A stretch of 33,182 bases of DNA from contig JAYMSP010001341.1 of assembly GCA_036897095.1 (NCBI GenBank), forward strand, positions 1-33,182, in the 5' to 3' direction. Positions 1 to 8,970 of this stretch are shown piece by piece (the stretch's first letter is position 1; each line of letters starts with the position of its first letter). The translations under genes were made by a program, and so were the position numbers. The stretch is from Plantago elongata. Lineage: Eukaryota > Streptophyta > Magnoliopsida > Lamiales > Plantaginaceae. The notes beneath the pieces are model-generated. The model was not told the DNA's origin. It saw only the letters and a list, made by a program, of their open reading frames with translations, and made no database searches.

Positions 1-1040
1 CTTAGAGGACGCATATGGTGGATCTGGGACTTTACATAGTCAGCCAAACTGTGCTTCCTGGTTGTCAGAAGAATGCGGCTTCCTTGATCAATTGCTTCCA
101 TAAAGGCTAATTTCACTTTATCCCAATCAATTATATCTTGAATACCATCGAGCACAATCAGACATCTCCGATTGATCAACTTTTTGTGCAAAGAAGTCAG
201 TAAATCCTTATATAGCTGCACAGGTTTTTTTTGCACATCCTCTTCATTTGGTAGTTGCTGCTCAGACTTTGTTTGCACAGGTATACAATCTATAAGGCTT
301 TGCAGGATCTCCTTCCATTTAGTATCTTTTGATTCACCTTCCCGGATCTGTTTTGAATTAGAGTCTCTTGGCACAGTTGCCCAAAGACAATAATCAAAGT
401 GGGATACTGTAGCAGATGCATACCTATGATAAATAAGCTGGGCAAGAGTTGTCTTACCCGTCCCGAGCTTGCCAACAATGGGGATGATTTCTACTTTGGA
501 AGAACTTCTAGCAGTAATTCGATGATTCAGGTCAGACAAGTCTTGTTCCAGCCCGACTATTAACTTTCCCTGGTGATTACACATGGAAGAAACAGCAGGT
601 CGTTTGTTGTCCGCATCATCATCATCACCCGGTATCTGTCCCACATCATCCTTTGATTCTGGGGTATTCTGAACCGCCGCAGCCTTGAAATCATTGATCT
701 GACACTCTACATCAAAAAATGGTTCACCCAAGTCATCAGGAGGAATAATGGTGAAGCTGACCTGATGATCAGTTGATGAGCGAATTAGCTCTGTGATGTA
801 GGACTCAAGAGTATTCTCTGCTTCTTCTGCTCTGGAAATGATTTCTTCCTCCAGAGTCTCAAGTTGATCTTGGCTTATTGATGGTGGTGGTTTAGCAAGA
901 AAGTCTCTCACAAAACAGGCCTTCTCCATGAGTGTTTGTATCTCTTTTTCTTCATCATCAAGAACCCAATTTTTATGGTGCTTTTGAGGGTTCAAGATCT
1001 GATCAAGAATTTCAATGAGGGAATTCAAAGCGTAAGACAT
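1..1040 (-). CDS. R1-like CC-NB-LRR disease resistance protein, 5' part (partial)
   Basis: The frame starts at the ATG at 1040 and stays open without a stop to the left edge, giving 346 residues of an N-terminus; the rest lies outside the window. Residues 1-150 or so form a helical, acidic region like the N-terminal coiled-coil domain of late-blight R1A/R1B homologs. An acidic linker (GDDDDAD) precedes the NB-ARC domain. Visible motifs: P-loop GKLGTGKTT at 190-198, RNBS-A HFDYCLWATV at 214-223, kinase-2 LIVLDGIQD at 294-302 and RNBS-B GSRILLTTR at 320-328. The family consists of intracellular receptors that bind ADP/ATP and trigger defence after sensing a pathogen effector. The kinase-2 motif is unusual: the family normally has LDD(V/I)WD, and here the second Asp is Gly and the Trp is Gln. 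Whether the full gene is intact cannot be judged from this window. Confidence 0.9.
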   Translation of the reverse strand, partial: MSYALNSLIEILDQILNPQKHHKNWVLDDEEKEIQTLMEKACFVRDFLAKPPPSISQDQLETLEEEIISRAEEAENTLESYITELIRSSTDHQVSFTIIPPDDLGEPFFDVECQINDFKAAAVQNTPESKDDVGQIPGDDDDADNKRPAVSSMCNHQGKLIVGLEQDLSDLNHRITARSSSKVEIIPIVGKLGTGKTTLAQLIYHRYASATVSHFDYCLWATVPRDSNSKQIREGESKDTKWKEILQSLIDCIPVQTKSEQQLPNEEDVQKKPVQLYKDLLTSLHKKLINRRCLIVLDGIQDIIDWDKVKLAFMEAIDQGSRILLTTRKHSLADYVKSQIHHMRPL

Positions 1041-1400
1041 GGTTGGTTAATGATCGATCACTGATTTTTTGGTTTTTCTGTTATCTCAACAAAAATGAAC
1101 ATAGTGTTTGTTTCTAAGCTGCTAACACAATACACACCACACTGTTCCTATCCTTCTTTTTGGGTGATTTACAAATTACAGAAACACCCATTGTCCCACT
1201 GAGACTGGCAGATATATAATGCACATTTCTACCAGCCCCAGTAAATTTGCTTGCCGTGGTTCAAGATCATCAACTCCATTATTTCTTCGCTGAATACATC
1301 CAACTAACCAACTGTACTTTTTTCATAAACACATGAAGTGTGAGGCATACGGACTAAACTGAGCCAACCATATGGTCTATTAGGCGATAAATTTCATGGG

Positions 1401-1662
1401 TGCAACTGAAAATGCAGTAATTGCATTATCTAACAAGTAACAATTTCTCGATACCCTGAATTAGCTGAAAATTCATGTTCTCTTGCTCTTACTTTCTCTA
1501 CCTACTCCAGTCCCATACGTCGGCTATCTCGCATTCCAAACTTAAAGTTACAGCTGGGAAGTTATTGCCTAACAGACACAATAAATTGAGTACACATGAA
1601 TTAATGGAACACGATGCAACTGAAAATGCAGCAATTACACTATCTAACTAGTAACAATTTCT
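1401..1662. repeat. Dispersed direct repeat upstream of the NLR gene
   Basis: A segment of about 48 bp at 1401-1448 (beginning tgcaactgaaaatgcag) recurs in the same orientation at 1615-1662 with only a few substitutions, an offset of 214 bp. The copies lie 360-620 bp upstream of the NLR start codon, in the 5' UTR or promoter zone. Apart from this repeat I see no coding potential between 1041 and 1714. The repeat is read directly; its origin by local duplication is inference. Confidence 0.75.
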
Positions 1663-1714
1663 TGAATTTACAATCGAGTGAAGTGGTTACCTGATATTCC
1701 TGAAGGCCTGTGAC

Positions 1715-1830
1715 AGTACGAGCGCTCCATGACAACGAAGCGCAGCTGGTAAAACGATTCTCCCTAACCAATAAGTCGGGTTCGAGTCACTTTACCTGTT
1801 AAAAGAAAAAAAAAAGTACGAGCGCTCCAT
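1715..1830 (+). mobile_element. Very short tRNA-derived SINE with perfect target-site duplication
   Basis: The body at 1731-1814 (84 bp) begins with a tRNA-like sequence. It has an A-box-like stretch (agcgcagctgg, 1739-1749) and a B-box (ggttcgagtc, 1780-1789), and it ends in an A-rich tail (aaaagaaaaaaaaaa). It is flanked by a perfect 16-bp direct repeat, agtacgagcgctccat, at 1715-1730 and 1815-1830. Internal Pol III promoter boxes, an A tail and a long target duplication are the signature of LINE-mobilised SINE retroposition. The tRNA fold is degenerate (poor T-stem pairing), so it is not a working tRNA gene. It lies about 690 bp upstream of the NLR start codon. The SINE family cannot be named from sequence alone, and it could instead be a one-off retroposed tRNA pseudogene. 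Confidence 0.85.
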
Positions 1831-2176
1831 TGCAACTAGTCAGTAGACACATTTATGAGATTGTGGACATTTCTGTGACAACAATTCAATTCGGCATATT
1901 ACTGATCAGTAGCAGCAACAACTAGCAAAATGCACAAATTACAGAAAAAAATTTACAATCGATCTCTATTGAAAAAACAAACCTGCACGTATCTTTCTAA
2001 CCAATCTTACCGATCCAAGTTGAAGCCATAATCTAGGGAAAAGCAGAGGTAGATAGAGGAGGTAACATGGTTTTAAGATAAATGTGAAGCGGATGAAAAT
2101 AAACCCTTAGTTCAATGGATTAACAAGAAAGGCAAATTTTAATGATGATAAATAAAATAATTTGATTTAGCAATAA

Positions 2177-2248
2177 GCGTCTGTAGTCCAACGGTTAGGA
2201 TAATTGCCTTCCAAGCAATAGACCCGGGTTCGACTCCCGGCAGACGCA
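2177..2248 (+). tRNA. tRNA-Gly(UCC)
   Basis: A 72-nt sequence folds as a complete cloverleaf. The acceptor stem is gcgtctg pairing with cagacgc, followed by discriminator A. The anticodon stem attgc/gcaat encloses the 7-nt loop cttccaa, giving anticodon TCC, which reads GGA glycine codons. The T arm is cccgg-gttcgac-tcccgg. There is no intron, and the CCA end is not encoded, as expected for a nuclear eukaryotic gene. A CAA motif at 2171-2173, just upstream, fits plant tRNA initiation. A run of five T follows at 2257-2261. The gene stands alone in the intergenic space. Confidence 0.97.
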
Positions 2249-2256
2249 TTCATTTC

Positions 2257-2261
2257 TTTTT
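2257..2261 (+). terminator. RNA polymerase III terminator of tRNA-Gly
   Basis: Five consecutive T residues, eight bases after the tRNA discriminator base, match the oligo-T stop signal of RNA polymerase III. Confidence 0.8.
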
Positions 2262-5199
2262 AGCCCTTGACCACCTCATTTAAGTTGCAGTTTTAACTTT
2301 TCTTCATAACATGCTTCTCGTCTTAGCTTTTTCCCTTCTCCTTTTTCTTTTTCCATATTAATATTTAAATCGATTAATTTAAAATTTAAACTTATTTAGA
2401 TAATATATAGTTACTATGTGATATTAACCTCGTGAAGTACCTAATATATAGTTATTATTGCACTTTACATTATTTCTACAAAGCATTTGCCTCTCAAGAT
2501 AAGCATGAACCAATGCATTCATAACTCCTTTTTTTCTTCTTCTTTTTGAAATGGCAAAGGTGACTCGAACATTGATTCAACTTGAGCTCAATTTACTAAC
2601 TGTGTTTTGAACTTTCATATCGACTCATGTTGTTGATGATAATAGTGCAAGTCGTGTTTAAGAAACAAGAAGCTCGTTTCAACACAAATCACAAGACAAC
2701 TTATCATTTTTTTCAAATCCTACCCTACCTGATAATATCATACGTTTCAATTAAAAGACGAGGGTAGATATAGGTAAATTAACATAAAAGTTAGTATACT
2801 ATTTTAAAAATTGGAATTACTTTATAAATCATAGTCGTATGATGATCTATGATCATAAAGCAAATGACCGTTTTAAATGTAAAGCACAATGTTGATCTTC
2901 AAATATTATTTGGGAATCATTGCCACATTTAGGAGAATGATCAAGAGAGAAGTTAATGAGGTAAAAAAAAAAGCAAAACTCAGCACTACACCTTTTGAAG
3001 GTTAAATATATCTCCAAAGTAAGCATTATTGTTTCTTTGATTGGCATACTTTTTCTTTTTTTAACGCAACTCCCCTTTTTTCTGGATGAAGCTATAGTTA
3101 GCCAGAGACAAGCTTCCATTCCAGCCTTTTGCTTCATCCCATCTTGTTGTGATGAGTTATGACCATTTAACTTTGAATATTTTGCCGGTTTAATTCGCAA
3201 AACTTATCGCATTTTCTATTAAAGCTATTGTAAATCTTTAAAACCTTTGGTAATGAAATTTTATATTATACTATAAATAACCATATTCATCGCTAGCTAA
3301 CTAGGTCAGTTTGAGTTCGAATTCTTAGATTAGATGGAATTTGGCCGTCTGATACTTGTAATGCATAAGATTGGGGAAGTGAGGGAATATGACAAAAGTT
3401 AAGGGGTACTTGGCATGCAGACAAAGTTTCCACAGAATTATTCTTTTCAGTCTTTTTATTTTTTTCTTTATGGAAAAAGAAAAAGATGGAAATATTGGCA
3501 CTTTCAAGTATAGTCACCATCTAATCTAGCACAAAGCATTTGTTGCTTTCTTTGACAGTGAGATTATACATGAAAGTAAGAGAAGTCGTTCGATCTAGTA
3601 TTTCTTGGATCTGAAACTCGGCCATATTATACATAGTTGGGATGAAATGATGAAGAAATTTATAAGTACCTTGGATCCCTCAAAAAAATGAAATCATCTG
3701 GATTTCATTGATCGATCATAAAGAGAGAATTTAAAGTGAAAGGGAATATATAAAAGGGTCTTGTTCTGCGCAAAATATACCAATAGCTAGCTACGTTTTC
3801 ATATATGTTCTTGGTCAAAAAAGAAGTTTGTAACACAAAAGCTAACGAGAATGTTTTAGCCTTTTTCTTTTTGATATGTTTACCTCATCATTTTGTTTCC
3901 AATGATTGTTTGCTCATTCATGTTATATATGGATTATAATTTCAACCCAAAACCTCACATTTTCTTTTCAAATCATCTTAATTAGTATTCTTCAGTATCT
4001 ATATTTGTAATTATCTTTATCCAACTTGCTACTAAATTCATCGATTCAGAAGGATGATATTACAATATATAATTAGTGAGGTAAATTTGACCTGAGTACA
4101 TTGTCGCATGCATATTTAAGTTACACTATATTATTGTCGCAAGGGGTTTTTTTTAATAGTTAACAATGAAAAGTACAATTAGGGACCGATTGGTATAGAA
4201 TTTGAGTGACCTTTTTTAATTAAAATTAAATTATTTTATGTACAAAATATTCGATTTGAGTGAGAAGATGGCCACTGCCGCGAGGTTTTAGTATTATGTT
4301 AAATCATATTAAAAACAGCACTAGAATATTATTTCAATCGTGAAATGCCATATATATAACACGTTAGAATCGGCAAGGAAGGTATAAACTATAAAGTGGT
4401 CAAAAGTAGGCGTCTTTTTTCTGTCTTAAAAGACTTACCCACTACCTTTCACTTGATTTCATTAACGTACTTAATAATTAGAGTATACTGTATACATACA
4501 ATACAATAACTATGGAGTATATATGTGCCACTGCACAGCCACAGCACATATCATTAGCTAATAATAGGAGCATGCATATAGATTAAAATACCATGCATGA
4601 GTTAACTGTATATTATTGTTCTTCAAATATTTGATTATCACATTGGAAACTCACATTCGCTAATCCGCTAATTGTAAGTAGTGTACTTATCAAGATAAAA
4701 TGTTCTCATGCATGCATTATTGTTAGTGACGCTTTCTCGTACAAAGATAGGATTAACTATAGATTATGTAGCCTTAGTTATAGTAACATATCTTATCCTA
4801 ATTTCCCTTATAATGGGAGCACAGCTCGAGGAGGCACAATCAAATCAAAATGAGTGATTGTGCTAATTCTAAATTCGAAACCTTTGTTTAGAAAAAGCAG
4901 CTATACCTAGGTTACCTGAATTCTATGTTGATTGCTGCATAATGGCATTGTCATAAAGGAAAATGAAAGACAAACAACAAAGTATAGCTAGGCCTCATAT
5001 ATGTTAGTGCCAAACTTCTTTTTATGTTTTTGATGGTTTCAATTAAGTTGCAGAGAAAAACACAAACCTCTTCAACACTGATCCGAGAGATACCGTTTCG
5101 GATACCAACTAGATGTCGTAAAGCTAATTACTCGAATCTATTAAAAAGTTTTAAATGAAACGAATGGATGAGGTACTAAAATTCGAGAGTATAATGAGT
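2262..5199. other. Intergenic AT-rich region
   Basis: No coding gene is supported here. Open frames such as 2853-3200 and 3293-3520 on the minus strand lack recognisable domains and fall partly in poly-purine or poly-pyrimidine tracts. The only structured item noted is one copy of a dispersed repeat at about 4211-4290. Confidence 0.6.
4211..4290 (+). repeat. Dispersed repeat family, copy A
   Basis: This copy shares the pattern 'A/T-rich, tacaaaatattcgatttga, then gaagatggccact' with segments at about 17850-17930 (plus) and 22009-22174 (minus, two copies). A weaker match is at about 10545-10590. The family identity is unknown. The shared core is read by eye and is imperfect. Confidence 0.5.
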
Positions 5200-5203
5200 G
5201 AGT

Positions 5204-5360
5204 GGCTGTTTGGATGGACATTTGAGTGGACATTTGGATGGATTTTGGTGAAAATTGTGTTTGGATGGACATTTGAGTGGGATATTTTAAGTGTATTTTA
5301 GGTCAAATCACTGTTCATCGAATCAAATAGGGATATTTAAATCCCCATCCAAACACCCCC
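5204..5360 (+). mobile_element. MITE copy 1
   Basis: A 157-bp non-coding element with imperfect terminal inverted repeats: it begins ggctgtttggatgg and ends ccatccaaacaccccc. It is flanked by the short direct repeat gagt at 5200-5203 and 5361-5364, a possible target duplication. A related element in the opposite orientation starts 100 bp downstream, and a decayed relative lies at 18634-18744. The ends resemble plant hAT or PIF MITEs, but the superfamily is not settled because the duplication is too short to be decisive. Confidence 0.75.
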
Positions 5361-5460
5361 GAGTCATATTGATTAGAAATTGGACCAAAATGTGCATCAC
5401 ATATAGCTCAATACTTGATTAATTAGGTCATAACTTTGGTATTTTCTTGTATATGTATCA

Positions 5461-5668
5461 GGGGTGTTTGGATGGGGATTTGAATATTTCCCATTTGGCT
5501 TAATAAACAGTGATTTGGCCTAAAATACACTTAAAATACCCCACTTAAATGTCCATTCAAACACAATTTTCACCAAAATCCATCCAAATGCCCACTCAAA
5601 TGTCCATTCAAATACAATTTTTACCAAAATCCATCCAAATGCCCACTCAAATGTCCATTCAAACAGCC
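5461..5668 (-). mobile_element. MITE copy 2, inverted relative to copy 1
   Basis: It begins ggggtgtttggatgggga and ends aaacagcc, the reverse complement of copy 1 over most of its length. The shared core includes the reverse complement of taagtgtattttagg and the 'aaatcactgttcat' segment. It is longer than copy 1 because it carries an internal 51-bp tandem repeat. Together the two copies could form a long hairpin with a loop of about 100 nt. No clear target duplication was found. Confidence 0.75.
5550..5668. repeat. 51-bp tandem repeat inside MITE copy 2
   Basis: The unit beginning tgtccattcaaa starts at 5550, again at 5601 and again (partial) at 5652, so about 2.3 copies with a few substitutions. 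Because 51 is a multiple of 3, the repeat stays open in one frame and produces a spurious repetitive ORF (5549-5812) that I do not regard as a gene. Confidence 0.85.
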
Positions 5669-6317
5669 ACTGAATCATTCTGCAACTTCAACAAGCATAG
5701 CACTGTTAAGATCTTACAGTATGTCGTCACTAGCGAAATTAAGCTTCCCAGTGAGAAAATCTTATTGGGAAGTGAATCTAGGATTGGTAACACAGCAAAA
5801 GGCAAATCATAAAAACATTCAAACAACTTCAAATTTCTATATCATAGAATTTTGCTACAGAAAGTGGAATTTAAATTTTGTCCCTATTATGTAATGAATT
5901 CCCTCTTTCGATACTTGTTTCGTCATAGAACTTGTTCGCGTCACTAATTTTCGTCAGTTTTCTTGCAGTCATACTCGTAATTTTCGTCAATGTTTGACAG
6001 TTTTCAGACTATATACCAGTTACGTGAGAGATCTTGAAGAATCAAACAGAAAGAACATTGAATTAAATATCTCAACAACAACAATGTAAAGTTTTTCCAT
6101 AAATAAGACAAGATTATAGTATACTACATTTCATTCCATCAGTTCAACACTGGCTCACATGTTAAGTTCTTTACCCTTATCACAATATCAAACACTAACT
6201 GCTCTAATCATCTTACAAAAGAAAATGAAAACAAATTAATCTAAAACATCAAACAAGAGGAAAAACAAAACCAAGAAGAGTTAAACTAAGGATTGTGTTC
6301 CAATTTCACCAACACAT

Positions 6318-8970
6318 TTACAAGACTTGAATCTTGAACACTACTTGCTTGTCAACTAAATCCAGTATACCAATTTCATTCTCAGCTTCATTTTGATCTG
6401 TTGCAACATTCAAATCCAGTGTGACATTCTCTTCCAGCTCATGAAATTCCTTTGCACTGGGAGGAGAACAACCTCTTGACATGGAACTGAAGTGTACGCA
6501 GCTAAAAATGACAATCGCGTCCTTCAAACTAACAACCTCTTCATCAGGGAGCGTGAAACTTCCGTCTTTCATCACTCTCTCAAAGCCCTTAAGTGTATGA
6601 CAATCAAAATGATCAACATCTTCAATGAACACCACACGAGAAGGATTATCTCGTATAGTGTCTAAAAATCTTTGATAAGGACTTGCGCCGTGCTCATCTC
6701 TTGCCCTCTTGTTATTGCTCACTTCTTCATTCAATTCAGCTTTAGTTGTCGAAAAGCTGCTAAGACCGATCGTGACAAAATCATCGTATGAACCAAACAG
6801 GATTTTGGCTAGCTCCCTTGCAATAGTCTCTTTTCCATCAGAATCAACACCCAAGAAGGACATCCAGCTTTCTTTTCGATTTTTACTGCTTCTTGTCACT
6901 CCTGATCTGCATTTGAGGACTGTAGTAGCAATCTCAGGGATTATATCTTTCTGCCATGGAACTTTCTTTTCCATTGCATTGCATAGAATCTCCAAGTTAT
7001 CAGGATTAAGCTCCTTGAAATCTTGTAGTAGCTTCATGTCATCACTTGCTTCACTTGAGGAAGCTGAATTAGGACTTGAATTGGGATTTGACAAGAGGTC
7101 GGGTATGGTTGGTTTGGAAACTTCATTTTCGTTTTCGCATAGAAATATTTGATGATGTTCCTTTGGTTTGAAAATCAAGGGCCAATTGAGAAGGCTTTCA
7201 TGAAGCTTGGACTTGCTGTGATCATTTGATGATACTGAGGTGGATGAAGAAGGAGAAGGTGTAGAGATATTAAGGATTTTTTCAAGAAAGTGCGGTTTTC
7301 GGTGAACAGAACTACAGATTGAGTTCCATTTCTTGCAAAGATACTTGAGCTTCTCACATTCCTGTAAACAAGAGAAAAATGCATCAGATACTACTCCACA
7401 CTGTCAAAAATGTGAAATAAGCAATCCGTTCTCTTAAAAAGACGGTAATTAACCTGATCGGCATTTATCTGATTCGTAACATTTTGATCCTTGCACTGCT
7501 GTAGCCACAATGGCAAGCTTGAGTTGGAAGTACTAGGCATGAAGTCCTGTTTCACACTCGTTACGCCTTGAGCTTCTCTGTTGAAATTCACTAAACAATC
7601 CGAGCAGCAATTTAGCTGGTTCTTGATTTCTGCCTTTTGAGAGCATCTACTGAACTCATCTAATGTCTCCATCTTCATGTGATCTTGAAATTTACTGCAT
7701 ATACAATAAGTCCAGAAGAGAACATTAGCCTAACAATGTATTTCCTTCATTCTTTATATCAAAAGAATAAAAGTTCAAAAAATAAAACATATTATCAAGA
7801 AATTTACCAGTGATCAAGGCTGAGGCTAAGAGACAAACTTCCACCAGGAACATTGAGAGGACTTAAGCTCCACAGAGTCTCCAAAGAAGGCCGACCGGCT
7901 TTACATTTGGCATAAGTCTTATACGTTGCAGTTCCCATGATCCATAGCCTTCTGTTATTTCCTGCTCCACAGACCAGCCTACTTAACTCCATTATCATGT
8001 ACTCAACAGGCGAATAATAGCCGCCATTGTTGTTCTGCTCTCCATACTTCGACCAAAACTCGGAAACCCAATGAAGATCTCCCAAATACAGAACAGCTCC
8101 TGTACTAACATGGGATTTCACAAGTGACCTGAGCTCTACAAGCTTCAGTTCAAACTCTTCTCTAGAAATGTTCCTAAGTGTGTAAAGTGGAACACTTATA
8201 AACTGCACAAATCTCATCTCAGCAGGAACGTCTTTCTTATCGAACTTATCAATAACCCCTTTAACAATGTTCTCAGCAGTTGCCTGAGACTCAACTATGA
8301 TAACAGTGTTCTTGGTTCTTTTGTTCATCATGGCCTCTAAAACACTCATCACATCATCATTCTGTACTTGCTTATGGCTAAATGGGAGTTGGGGGACACT
8401 TTTTTCGACAGCTATTGGCTTGGGGTTCATGTCTTTAACCTGACTAGGCTTACAAGTTTCTAAAGACACAGTTTGCTCTACATTGGACTTAACTTGGGTG
8501 CTCGAAAAACCGGCTTCTCTCATAACTCTACTAACACTAGGATCATCAAGTATGGAAATGACTAGCTGCTCGATTTCGACTTTAAGGGCTAATATGGACT
8601 GTTGCTGCTGGTTTTCTATCGAGCCTCGCCTTTGGTGAGCTTGTGCTCTCTTAAAGGCAGCTACTAGGGCATTTGACAGCGATGGGAGGTGCGAATGATG
8701 GCCTAGTAGGGGACTCGGAGCCGATGTGGGAAGCCGGTTAAGCGCAACATTGAAGCAGAGTTCAAGTGCTTTGCATTGGAGTGGATGTGAATGTGATTGG
8801 AGGCAAGCTCTCTTGAGCAAGCCTGTGGTCGATGCAAGCATTGCACTTGCTACGTGGAGCGGTGTTACTTGCGCATGGCCTCGTCTTCGAGCAAGGTTTA
8901 CTGCTTGCTTGACAATGGAGGCTGATTCAGGGGTGAGTGAGTGTTGGAGAGTGTATCCTCCCGTTCTCAT
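6318..8970 (-). CDS. SMAX1-like protein, SMXL4/SMXL5 type
   Basis: Three exons: 8970-7808, 7694-7454 and 7361-6318, all with GT-AG introns and matching phases (2,448 nt, 815 aa plus stop). The start MRTGGYTLQ and the following ARRRGHAQVTPLHVASAML are the conserved double Clp-N domain (about residues 1-165). A degenerate first ATPase region follows. The second has a weakened Walker A, GVDSDGKE (639-646), and then VVFIEDVDHF and SRGCSPPS. An EAR repressor motif LDLNV is at 783-787. SMXL proteins are nuclear ClpB-like repressors that recruit TOPLESS. The SMXL3/4/5 clade acts in phloem formation and lacks the RGKT degron needed for strigolactone or karrikin-triggered breakdown; I see no RGKT here. 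At 815 aa it is shorter than the roughly 1,000 aa of Arabidopsis SMXL4/5 as I recall them. It appears intact. Confidence 0.93.

Noticed and set aside
2853..3200. 115-codon frame on the minus strand
   Set aside because: Its middle reads somewhat like protein, but the ends run through poly-purine tracts and AT-rich DNA. I recognise no domain, and there are no clear splice sites or promoter.
5549..5812. 87-codon frame on the plus strand with repeated MSIQ/MPTQ peptides
   Set aside because: It is produced by the 51-bp tandem repeat inside a MITE.
6709..7152. 147-codon frame on the plus strand
   Set aside because: It is the antisense shadow of SMXL exon 3.
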